Assembly: GCF_900188165.1 (NCBI RefSeq)
Contig: NZ_FZOS01000001.1
Location: 471,324-535,323, forward strand
Direction of reading: 5' to 3'
Origin: Edaphosphingomonas laterariae
Lineage (GTDB): Bacteria > Pseudomonadota > Alphaproteobacteria > Sphingomonadales > Sphingomonadaceae
Length of the DNA stretch: 64,000 bases
Of this stretch, positions 56,405 to 64,000 are shown piece after piece. Every line of letters begins with the position of its first letter. Positions within the stretch are counted from its first letter, which is position 1. The notes below the pieces were generated by a model. It did not search any database and had not been told where the DNA came from. It was given only the letters and a program-made list of their open reading frames with translations. The position numbers and the translations under genes were made by a program.

Positions 56405-57224
56405 CGTTTTCGGCGAAGGGCCGTTCACCGGCAATCCCGTCGCGGTGGTCACCGACGCGGACGAGGTGCTCGATACCGCGACGATGCAGCGGATCACGCA
56501 GTGGCTCAACCTGTCCGAAACGACCTTCCTGCTGCCGCCCACCGATATGGATGCCGATTATCGCGTGCGCATCTTCACGCTGGAGCGCGAACTGCCCTTT
56601 GCCGGCCATCCGACGCTGGGCACGGCCCATGCGTGGCTTGCCGCCGGCGGCAAGCCCAAGCAGGCGGACCGGATCGTGCAGGAATGCGGCGCCGGCCTCG
56701 TCGCGCTGCGCCGCGATGCCGCTGGCCTTGCCTTCGCGGCCCCGCCGCTGCTGCGCGACGGCCCGGTGGCGCCGGACCTTCTTGCCGAAACGGCAGAGAT
56801 CCTGGGCATCCGCGCCGATCAGATCGTCGATGCATCCTGGGCTGACAACGGCCCCGGCTGGATCGCCATCATGCTGGAATCGGCGGACGCGGTTCTCGCG
56901 CTCGAACCGGCGCGGCATTTTCCGCGACGGGTGGAAATCGGCGTGGTCGGCCCGCATCCCGCCGGCCATCCGATCGCCTGGGAATTGCGGGCCTTCTTCA
57001 GCGACCAGCATGGCGGGCTGATCGAAGATCCGGTCACCGGCAGCCTCAATGCCTCGGTCGCGCAATGGCTGTTCGCCAGCGGCCGCGCCACCGATCGCTA
57101 TCTGGCGGCGCAGGGCACGCGGCTCGGCCGTAGCGGGCGCATCCGGGTGGAGCGCGGCGACGGCCCGCTGATCTGGATCGGCGGACACACCGAAACGCTG
57201 TTCCAGGGCGAAAGCGGCTTCTGA
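56379..57224 (+). CDS. PhzF-family isomerase/epimerase
   Basis: 281 residues. PhzF diaminopimelate-epimerase fold: DVFGEGPFTGNPVAVV, NLSETTF with catalytic E47, FTLERELPFAGHPTLGTAHAW and EDPVTGSLNASVAQWL. The family includes phenazine synthesis isomerases but most members act on unknown small acids. Linked to an EamA exporter and a PLP-binding regulator, so the substrate may be an amino acid derivative. No phenazine genes are in the window. Confidence 0.88.
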   Translation: MPYPFQLIDVFGEGPFTGNPVAVVTDADEVLDTATMQRITQWLNLSETTFLLPPTDMDADYRVRIFTLERELPFAGHPTLGTAHAWLAAGGKPKQADRIVQECGAGLVALRRDAAGLAFAAPPLLRDGPVAPDLLAETAEILGIRADQIVDASWADNGPGWIAIMLESADAVLALEPARHFPRRVEIGVVGPHPAGHPIAWELRAFFSDQHGGLIEDPVTGSLNASVAQWLFASGRATDRYLAAQGTRLGRSGRIRVERGDGPLIWIGGHTETLFQGESGF

Positions 57225-57262
57225 TCGCAGGGCCGGCGGACGGCCCGGAGCGGTTGCGAGTC

Positions 57263-57282
57263 AGCGGATCATCCCATCCGCT
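57263..57282. terminator. Hairpin between convergent genes
   Basis: Stem AGCGGAT / ATCCGCT with a 6-nt loop between phzF-like and symporter 3' ends. No T-tract. Confidence 0.45.
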
Positions 57283-57293
57283 CAAGAATCGCT

Positions 57294-58595
57294 CTAGCCG
57301 GCCGTCCGCTGGTAGGTTTCGACGTCGAGCTCCTTTTCCCAGCGCGCGACGGTGGTTGCGATGGCAAGATCGGCGGTGACGTTCGGCACGGTGCGCATCA
57401 TATCGAGAATGCGGTCGAACGGCAGGATGAAGCCGACGACGATCGCCGTCTGTTCCGGGCCGATGCCGATGGCGGCAAACACGGCCGCCAGCACGAAGAG
57501 CGATCCCGAAGGCACCGGCGCCACGCCCATCGCGACGATCGTGGTGGTCGCCGCGATCACCAGATAATCGGCCAGATCGAGCGGGACGCCGAACGCCTGC
57601 GCGGCGAACAGGCTGAGCATCGCGACATACATGGCCGCGCCATCCATGCCGATCGTGGCCCCCAAAGGCAGGACGGTGGACGCGACCGGATGCGACACGC
57701 CGAGATTATTTTCGGCAACCCGGATCGCCACCGGCAGCGTCGCCGAGCTGGACGAGGTGGAAAAGCCCACCATGATCGCGTCGGCAATCCCGCGGAAGAA
57801 GGGCGCCACCGGCAACCATGCCAGCAGCCGCACGACGCCGCCATGGACAATGAAGGTCTGGAACATGGCGCCCGCCAGCACGCACAGCGCCAGTTTCAGG
57901 ATGCTGACGAAGGTTTCCGGGCCATTGGCGCCCACCACGACGGCGATCAGCGCGAACACGCCGAACGGCGCGACCTCCATCACGAAGCCGACGATCTTGA
58001 GCATCACCTGCGATCCGCCGGCGAGCAGGCGACGAACCGGATCGGCCACCTCCCCCGCGGCGACCACGCCGGCGCCGATCAGCAAGGCGAAGAAGATCAC
58101 CGCCAGCGTATCGCCGTTCGCCATGGCCTGAAACGGGTTCATCGGCACGATGTCCATGAACATCTGCCCGGTATCCTTGGGCGCGGCCACCGCGCGTGGA
58201 ACGGCGTTCTGGAAATCAGCGCCAGCACCCGGCTGGATCAGCGTGGCGGCCACCAGCCCCACCGTCACCGCCAATATGGTGGTGAAGACATACATGCCGA
58301 TCGTCTTGATGCCGATGCTGCCCAGCCGCCTGGGATCGGCAAGTTCGGCGACGCCCGACGCGATGGTGAGGAAGACCAGCGGCACCACCAGCATGCGGAT
58401 CAACCGCACGAAGATATCGCCGATCCACTTGATCTGGCCGGCGCCCTCCCCCCATGCGAGGCCCGCGATCGTCCCCAGCACCAGCGCAAACAGGATCCGT
58501 TTCCACAACGCGATGCCGAACCATGCGGAAAGGCCACGGCGAAACAGCCCTGCCCGCCTTTCGGCATCAGGCTGATCGATGATCGTTCCGGTCAC
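57294..58595 (-). CDS. Dicarboxylate/amino acid:cation symporter (DAACS family)
   Basis: 433 residues from a GTG at 58595 with GGGGGCGCCT in front; an ATG further upstream has no ribosome site. Eight helices plus re-entrant loops. Serine-rich hairpin STSSSSATLPVA and TIGMDGAAMYVAM are hallmarks of GltP/DctA-type carriers. Transports dicarboxylates such as succinate or glutamate with Na+ or H+. Confidence 0.88.
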   Translation of the reverse strand: MTGTIIDQPDAERRAGLFRRGLSAWFGIALWKRILFALVLGTIAGLAWGEGAGQIKWIGDIFVRLIRMLVVPLVFLTIASGVAELADPRRLGSIGIKTIGMYVFTTILAVTVGLVAATLIQPGAGADFQNAVPRAVAAPKDTGQMFMDIVPMNPFQAMANGDTLAVIFFALLIGAGVVAAGEVADPVRRLLAGGSQVMLKIVGFVMEVAPFGVFALIAVVVGANGPETFVSILKLALCVLAGAMFQTFIVHGGVVRLLAWLPVAPFFRGIADAIMVGFSTSSSSATLPVAIRVAENNLGVSHPVASTVLPLGATIGMDGAAMYVAMLSLFAAQAFGVPLDLADYLVIAATTTIVAMGVAPVPSGSLFVLAAVFAAIGIGPEQTAIVVGFILPFDRILDMMRTVPNVTADLAIATTVARWEKELDVETYQRTAG

Positions 58596-58688
58596 AGGCG
58601 CCCCCTTGAAGCTGCCGCGCGCCGGCGCATCCGCCGGTTGCCGCGCCAGCATACAGGCCGGCCCGCCAATCCCAAACGCCGCTTGCCG

Positions 58689-58898
58689 TCAGCGTGCGAC
58701 AGCGCTCAGGCGAATGATGGGGTCCGATCCGGCGGGCGGGATAATCTGGACATTGCCTGCCTCGGCCGCGCGACGCCGATATTCGGCCGCCATCGCCTGA
58801 TGCATCTTGCGTGCGGGGCCATCATCCGTCGCCGCAGCCAGTTGCTCATGCATTTCCGCGCGTTCCAGAAGTTCCGTCGGGTCCTTGGTCGTGAGCAT
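58689..58898 (-). CDS. Small hypothetical protein
   Basis: 69 residues from the ATG at 58898, which has CAGGAG upstream; an in-frame GTG at 58952 is an alternative. Helical, charged (LLERAEMHEQLAA and KMHQAMAAEYRRRAAEAG), with an apolar C-terminus. No recognised domain. Confidence 0.55.
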   Translation of the reverse strand: MLTTKDPTELLERAEMHEQLAAATDDGPARKMHQAMAAEYRRRAAEAGNVQIIPPAGSDPIIRLSAVAR

Positions 58899-59129
58899 GG
58901 AGGCCAACTCCTGCCGTCTCGCCCGATCCGCGCGTTCCGGCCGGATCGTCACATGTCCACCCCCCGAGGGCTCAACCGGTTGCGCCAAACGACCGAAATC
59001 GGCCTGTTGGCAGGGGGCAGACCATGCCTCCCGCATCGGCATGGCGCGCTCCAAATCCGTAACCATTCCATAGCGCGGACCGCGCCGAAAAGGAACCCGC
59101 CGCGCCGCGCCGAAGGGCGGTAGCGTGGG

Positions 59130-60668
59130 TTATTCAAGGCCAGCGGCGAACGGCTGGGCGCGGTGCTGCTTCAGTTCCTTGCCCGTCTCCCGATCCTTCT
59201 CCGTCAGGCAGACTTCATATCCCCAGAGGTTGGCCAGATGCTGCAACACCCGTTCCGCGTCGGCCGCAGCCAGCAGCACGCCGTCATTCACGTCATGTTC
59301 CAGCATCAGCCGACGATCGCCGGCAAGATCGACATCGACGATCTGGATCGTCGGTTCCTGCCAGCCGATATCATAATGCCGCATCAGCGCGCGGCGGATC
59401 TCGCGATAACCGCGTTCGTCATGGATCGCATCGACCCGCAACTTGGGCGCCTGCTGCTGATCATCCAGCTTGAAAAGCCGCCACTCGCGGATCAGGCGCG
59501 GACTGAGGAACTGGGCGACGAAGCTTTCATCGCGATAATTCGCCCAGATATCCTTCAACACGCCCACCGGATCGCCCGAGCCCGCTATATCGGGAAACCA
59601 GACGCTGTCCTCCTCGGTCGGCGCCACGCAGATCCGTTCGATATCGCGCATCATGCCAAAGCCCAGCGCATAGGGGTTGATGCCGCCATAATGGCCGGAA
59701 TCGAAGGTCGGCTGGTGGACGACATTGGTGTGCGACTGGAGGAATTCCAGGAACGCGCCGTCGGTCAACTGCCCACGTTCGTGCAGCTTCGTGAGGATCG
59801 TATAATGCGTCCAGGTCGCGGCGCCCTCGTTCATCAGCTTGGTCTGACGCTGCGGGTAGAAATATTGCGCGATCAGGCGGATGATCCGCAGGATTTCGCG
59901 CTGCCACGGTTCCAGCCGCGGCCCGAACTTCTCCAGGAAATACAGGATATTCTCCTGCGGCAATTGCAGCGCCCGCGCGCGTTCGTCGGCGGGCACGACG
60001 GCTTCGGCCTTCCCGCGCGGCAGCGTGCGCCACAAATCGTCGTAGATGCGCTCCTGATAGGCATGGCGCTCCGCCTCGCGCGCGGCTTCGGCCTTGAGAT
60101 CGCGGGCGCGCACGCGCGGATAGCGGTGGATGCCCTGATGCATCAGCGCATGGGCGGCATCGAGCAGATGTTCGACGCGATCATGGCCATAGCGTTCCTC
60201 GCAGTCCGCGATATAGCGCTTGGCGAATTCGAGATAATCGAGAATGCCCTCGGCATCCGTCCATTGCTTGAACGCATAATTGTTCTTGAAGAAGTGATTA
60301 TGCCCGAAGGCCGCGTGCGCGATGACGATGGTCTGCATCGTCACGCTGTTTTCTTCCATGATGTAGCTGATGCAGGGATCGGAATTGATCACCAGTTCAT
60401 AAGCCAGGCCGCGCACGCCCTTGCGGTACAACATCTCGTTCGACAAAAACTGCTTCCCGAACGACCAGTGTTTGTAGAAGAGCGGCATGCCCGTGGACGA
60501 ATAAGCGTCGAGCATCTGCTCCGCCGTGATCACCTCGATCTGGTTGGGATATGTGTCGAGCCCCATTTCGCCGACAGCAACCTGCTCGACGGCATCGTAG
60601 ATCCGCTGGATCAGCCCGAAATCCCAGTCATGGCCCTCGAACAGCGGCGTCGCGGATTTTACCGTCAT
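59130..60668 (-). CDS. SpoVR-family protein (YcgB-like)
   Basis: 512 residues from the ATG at 60668, which overlaps the stop of the upstream gene (ATGA) and has GGAGGGGCGGC in front. SpoVR marks: DTYPNQIEVITAEQMLDAY, NSDPCISYIMEENSVTMQTIVIAHAAFGHNHFFKNN, and ALGFGMMRDIERI. The N-terminal half carries several conserved His and Glu. In E. coli ycgB belongs to the stationary-phase stress set; function unknown. Last gene of the PrkA operon. Confidence 0.93.
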   Translation of the reverse strand: MTVKSATPLFEGHDWDFGLIQRIYDAVEQVAVGEMGLDTYPNQIEVITAEQMLDAYSSTGMPLFYKHWSFGKQFLSNEMLYRKGVRGLAYELVINSDPCISYIMEENSVTMQTIVIAHAAFGHNHFFKNNYAFKQWTDAEGILDYLEFAKRYIADCEERYGHDRVEHLLDAAHALMHQGIHRYPRVRARDLKAEAAREAERHAYQERIYDDLWRTLPRGKAEAVVPADERARALQLPQENILYFLEKFGPRLEPWQREILRIIRLIAQYFYPQRQTKLMNEGAATWTHYTILTKLHERGQLTDGAFLEFLQSHTNVVHQPTFDSGHYGGINPYALGFGMMRDIERICVAPTEEDSVWFPDIAGSGDPVGVLKDIWANYRDESFVAQFLSPRLIREWRLFKLDDQQQAPKLRVDAIHDERGYREIRRALMRHYDIGWQEPTIQIVDVDLAGDRRLMLEHDVNDGVLLAAADAERVLQHLANLWGYEVCLTEKDRETGKELKQHRAQPFAAGLE

Positions 60669-61981
60669 GCCGCCCCTCCCCGCACGCCGACCCCGCGCCT
60701 TTGGAACAGTTCCCGGAACACGGGGTAAATCTCGCGACGGTGATGCACCTTGCGCATCACGAAACGGCCCTTGGGGGCCTGCACCGTCACATAGGCCTGC
60801 CAAAGGTCGCTATCGCTGGCGATGGTGCCGCCCGCCATGGGGTCTTCCTCCCGCCCGACCTCCAGATAGGCGGCATATTGGACGATCGGCAGAATCTGAT
60901 CCTGCAGCAGCGCGATCGTACGGGGATTGTCCTGCGTCAGATTGTCGCCGTCGGACGCCTGCGCGACATAGATGTTCCAGTCGTCCGGCCGGTATCGGGC
61001 GCGAATGATCTCGACGGCCTTGTCCAGCGCGCTGGAAACCAGCGTGCCCCCGGTCTCGCGGCTGTAGAAGAAGGTATCTTCGTCCACCTCCTCCGCCCGG
61101 TCGGTGTGGCGGATGAAGACGACGTCGACATGGCGATAGCTGCGCGACAGAAAGAGGTGGAGCAGCGCGAAGAAACGCTTGGCGAGATCCTTCATATGCT
61201 CGGTCATCGAACCCGATACGTCCATCAGGCAGAACATCACCGCCTGCGCGACGGGCTTGGGCACCTCCTCATAACGGCGGTACCGCAGGTCGATCGGATC
61301 GATGTAGGAGATCAGCGAGCGGCGGCGGACCACATGGTCGCGTTCCTCGCGCAGGCGTTCCAGCAACGCCGCATCGCCGGGCTCCGGCGGGTTGCGCGCC
61401 TCGACCAGCGCGATCTCATCTTCCAGCCGCTGAAGCTCCGCACGGCTCGGCCGACGCAGCGCCAGCCGCCGCGACATCGCGTTGCGCATCGATCGCGGGA
61501 TCGACAGGCTGGCCGGCGAGCCCGACGTCTTGAAGCCCGCCCGGCGCACCCCTTCGATTTCGCCCCCCGTCAGCCGACGCTTGGCGAGGTCGGGCAGTTC
61601 GAGATCGTCGAGGAAAAGCTCCAGAAACTCCTCGCGCGACAGCATGAAGCGGAACTCGTCCTCGCCATCGCCATCGCCCGCCGACGATCCGCCCCCGCCG
61701 CCCTGCTGGGGCCTGTCGATCTGATCGCCCGAAACATATTCGCGATTGCCCGGCAGCACATATTCGCGATTGCCGCCCTGGCCGGACCGATGAAGCGTCG
61801 GTTCGTGCACGCCATCGCGGACGATCGTCACCTCGCCCTCCTGGTCGATGCCCTTGATGCTGCGATCCTTCAGGCTATCGCGCACCGCACGCTGAACCAG
61901 CGCCCTTGCCCGCCGCAGAAAGCGCTGGCGGTTGACCAGGCTCTTGCCGCCCGGGTTTAGGCGTCGGTCGATTACGTGCAT
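60665..61981 (-). CDS. yeaH: YeaH/YhbH-family (DUF444) VWA-like protein
   Basis: 438 residues. A basic N-terminal region, then a Gly-rich linker (QQGGGGGSSAGDGDGED, 92-108), then a von Willebrand factor A-like domain with MIDAS-type DVSGSMTEH (254-262). Residues 70-85 hold a tandem octapeptide (GNREYVLP, GNREYVSG), likely a recent 24-bp duplication. Acts with PrkA/YeaG in stress signalling in enterobacteria. 22 bp downstream of prkA. Confidence 0.93.
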   Translation of the reverse strand: MHVIDRRLNPGGKSLVNRQRFLRRARALVQRAVRDSLKDRSIKGIDQEGEVTIVRDGVHEPTLHRSGQGGNREYVLPGNREYVSGDQIDRPQQGGGGGSSAGDGDGEDEFRFMLSREEFLELFLDDLELPDLAKRRLTGGEIEGVRRAGFKTSGSPASLSIPRSMRNAMSRRLALRRPSRAELQRLEDEIALVEARNPPEPGDAALLERLREERDHVVRRRSLISYIDPIDLRYRRYEEVPKPVAQAVMFCLMDVSGSMTEHMKDLAKRFFALLHLFLSRSYRHVDVVFIRHTDRAEEVDEDTFFYSRETGGTLVSSALDKAVEIIRARYRPDDWNIYVAQASDGDNLTQDNPRTIALLQDQILPIVQYAAYLEVGREEDPMAGGTIASDSDLWQAYVTVQAPKGRFVMRKVHHRREIYPVFRELFQRRGVGVRGGAA

Positions 61982-62003
61982 CTGCCGGCTGCGCCCGCCT
62001 CCT

Positions 62004-63956
62004 TCACCCCGCCTGCTTCACGCGCATATACCATTCCACGAGGCGCCGGACCTGCCGCTCGGTATAACCGCGCGCCACCATGCGCTCGACGAACTCGTCA
62101 TGCTTCTTCTCGGTCTCGCTGTCCTTCTTCGAACCGAAGCTGATCACCGGCAGCAGATCTTCGACCTGGCTGAACATCCGCCGTTCGATCACGTCACGGA
62201 TCTTCTCATAGGAGGTCCATGAAGGGTTCCGCCCCTGATTGCTCGCCCGCATGCGCAGCGCGAACTTCACCACCTCGTTACGGAAATCCTTGGGATTGGC
62301 GATGCCCGCCGGCTTCTCGATCTTCGAAAGCTCCTGATTGATCACCTCGCGATCGAGCAGTTGCCCGGTATCGGGATCCTTGAAATCGAGATCCTCGATC
62401 CACGCGTCGGCATAAGCGACATAGCGGTCGAACAGGTTCTGGCCGTAATCATGGTAGGATTCGAGATAGGCCTTCTGGATTTCGTTACCGATGAATTCGG
62501 CATAACGCGGCGCCAGATCGCCCTTCACGAATTCGAGATACCGTGTCTCGGTTTCGGCCGGCAGTTGTTCGTGCCGCACCATCCGTTCCAGCACATACAT
62601 CAGATGCACGGGATCGGCGGCAACTTCGGTCGTGTCATGGTTGAAGGTGGCGGAAAGCGCCTTGAAGGCAAAGCGCGTCGAAACGCCGGCCATGCCTTCG
62701 TCCACGCCGGCCGCATCCTTATATTCCTGCTGGCTTTTGGCGCGGGGATCGACCTCGCGCATCGTTTCCCCGTCATAGACGCGCATCTTGGAATAGAGGT
62801 TGGAATTCTCATGCTCGCGTAGCCGCGTCAGCACCGCGAAGCGGGCCAGCATATCCAGCGTGCCCGGCGCGCAGGGCGCCTTGGACAGATCGGAACCGCG
62901 CAGCAATTTCTCGTAGATCTCCCGCTCCTCGGTGGCGCGCAGGCAATACGGCACCTTGATCACGAAGATGCGGTCGATGAAGGCTTCGTTATTCTTGTTG
63001 TTCTTGAAATTCTGCCATTCGGATTCGTTCGAGTGGGCCATGATGATGCCGGAGAAGGGAATGGCCCCGATATTCTCCGTGCCGATATAATTGCCCTCCT
63101 GCGTCGCCGTCAGCAGCGGGTGGAGCATCTTGATCGGCGCCTTGAACATCTCGACAAATTCGAGAATGCCCTGATTGGCGCGGTTGAGGCCGCCCGAATA
63201 GCTGTAGGCATCGGGGTCGTTCTGCGACAACAGCTCCAGCTTCCGGATGTCGACCTTGCCGACCAGCGACGAAATGTCCTGATTATTCTCGTCGCCGGGC
63301 TCGGTCTTGGCGATGCCGATCTGGTGCGTGCGCGATGGCATCAGGCGCACCACCTTGAAGCGCGATATGTCTCCGCCGAAATCGTCGAGCCGCTTGCGAC
63401 ACCATGGGCTGACAAGGCCCGACAGGCGCCGCCGCGGGATGCCATATTGATCCTCGATCGCCGCGCCATTCTCGTCCGGGTCGAACAGAGCGAGCGGGCT
63501 TTCGAACACCGGGCTGATCTCGTCGCCCGCCTTCAGCGCATAGATCGGATGGACCTCCATCAGCGCCTTCAGCCGTTCGGCCAGCGATGATTTGCCGCCG
63601 CCAACGGGGCCCAGCAGATAGAGGATCTGCTTGCGCTCCTCCAACCCCTGCGAGGCATGGCGGAAGAAGGACACGATCTGCTCGATCGTTTCTTCCATCC
63701 CGTAAAATTCGGCAAAGCTGGGGTAGATACGGATCGTGCGGTTCATGAAAACCCGCCCGAGCCGCTGGTCGCGCGCGGTATCGATGATCGTGGGTTCGCC
63801 GATTGCCGCAAGCAATCGTTCCGGCGCGCTGGCATACATCAGGGGATCGCCGCGACAATCGCGCAGATAATCCTGAAGCGACATCTCCGTCTGGCGGCGC
63901 GCTTCTGTCAACGGCGGAGCAAAAGTCGGCCATTCGGCGGCGTAAAACCAGGCCAC
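62004..63956 (-). CDS. prkA: PrkA/YeaG serine protein kinase
   Basis: 650 residues from a GTG at 63956 with no clear ribosome site; the frame stays open to the window edge, so the true start may lie outside. Segment MSLQDYLRDCRGDPLMYASAPERLL (25-49) is the canonical beginning of the AAA+ part; Walker A LGPVGGGKSS (115-124); then IMAHSNESEWQNFKNNKNNEAFIDRI. The C-terminal kinase-like domain covers about 430-650. It leads the conserved prkA-yeaH-spoVR operon linked to nitrogen starvation and stationary phase. Confidence 0.92.
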   Translation of the reverse strand: MAWFYAAEWPTFAPPLTEARRQTEMSLQDYLRDCRGDPLMYASAPERLLAAIGEPTIIDTARDQRLGRVFMNRTIRIYPSFAEFYGMEETIEQIVSFFRHASQGLEERKQILYLLGPVGGGKSSLAERLKALMEVHPIYALKAGDEISPVFESPLALFDPDENGAAIEDQYGIPRRRLSGLVSPWCRKRLDDFGGDISRFKVVRLMPSRTHQIGIAKTEPGDENNQDISSLVGKVDIRKLELLSQNDPDAYSYSGGLNRANQGILEFVEMFKAPIKMLHPLLTATQEGNYIGTENIGAIPFSGIIMAHSNESEWQNFKNNKNNEAFIDRIFVIKVPYCLRATEEREIYEKLLRGSDLSKAPCAPGTLDMLARFAVLTRLREHENSNLYSKMRVYDGETMREVDPRAKSQQEYKDAAGVDEGMAGVSTRFAFKALSATFNHDTTEVAADPVHLMYVLERMVRHEQLPAETETRYLEFVKGDLAPRYAEFIGNEIQKAYLESYHDYGQNLFDRYVAYADAWIEDLDFKDPDTGQLLDREVINQELSKIEKPAGIANPKDFRNEVVKFALRMRASNQGRNPSWTSYEKIRDVIERRMFSQVEDLLPVISFGSKKDSETEKKHDEFVERMVARGYTERQVRRLVEWYMRVKQAG

Positions 63957-64000
63957 GGTGTTACATGCCGGGGGGAGTGGCGTGAGGGCGTAGCCCGAAG

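Overview
The window looks like a chromosomal segment of a high-GC alphaproteobacterium, most likely a sphingomonad (Sphingomonadaceae). This is inferred from the GC-rich coding bias, an UrcA-family gene, two TonB-dependent receptors, an alginate-export-type porin, short palindromic repeats whose translation reads MPAFAGMT, and the overall gene repertoire. No rRNA, tRNA, CRISPR array, integrase or intact transposase was seen.

Region 1 (1-13205) is a nearly complete arabinan/L-arabinose utilisation locus. Three exported glycoside hydrolases (two GH43, one GH51) release L-arabinose. An FucP-type MFS permease imports it and an exported mutarotase interconverts the anomers. A Gfo/Idh/MocA L-arabinose 1-dehydrogenase, an SMP-30 lactonase, an IlvD/Edd dehydratase, an FAH-type AraD1 protein and a 2-oxoglutarate-semialdehyde dehydrogenase would take it by the non-phosphorylative route to 2-oxoglutarate. 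A FadR-type GntR regulator sits in the middle. A FadR-like operator lies in both divergent promoter regions.

Region 2 (13300-31842) is mixed housekeeping: DUF1801 proteins, an acyl-CoA carboxyltransferase, an exported methyltransferase-like protein, a 2-hydroxyacid dehydrogenase, an M20 amidohydrolase, a DUF815 ATPase, RsmB, HtpX, an SdhAF4-like protein, ExbD, RarD, a cyclophilin, N-carbamoylputrescine amidase, a LysR regulator and UrcA. It contains a small repeat-rich patch (about 20300-21300) with a GIY-YIG pseudogene between perfect 25-bp inverted repeats. A 33-bp element upstream of one small membrane-protein gene in this patch recurs, same orientation, upstream of an unrelated lower-GC membrane gene at 26559.

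Region 3 (31862-41841) holds an alginate-export-type porin; a tight three-gene operon of exported amidohydrolase, degenerate M19 dipeptidase-like protein and ornithine-cyclodeaminase-family protein; the sulfate ABC transporter sbp-cysT-cysW-cysA with overlapping genes; and a YbaK deacylase.

Region 4 (41903-53995) holds a TetR-controlled TonB receptor with a Tat-exported metallophosphoesterase and a second exported methyltransferase-like protein, a class A acid phosphatase lipoprotein, a second TonB receptor, a glutathione transferase, and a DUF3649-PepSY-DUF3325 membrane module typical of siderophore-iron handling.

Region 5 (53999-63956) holds a MocR regulator divergent from an EamA-PhzF pair with a clear palindrome between them, a dicarboxylate symporter, and the conserved PrkA-YeaH-SpoVR stress operon. 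No unmistakable novel system was found. The best leads are the repeated upstream element and the degenerate M19 operon.
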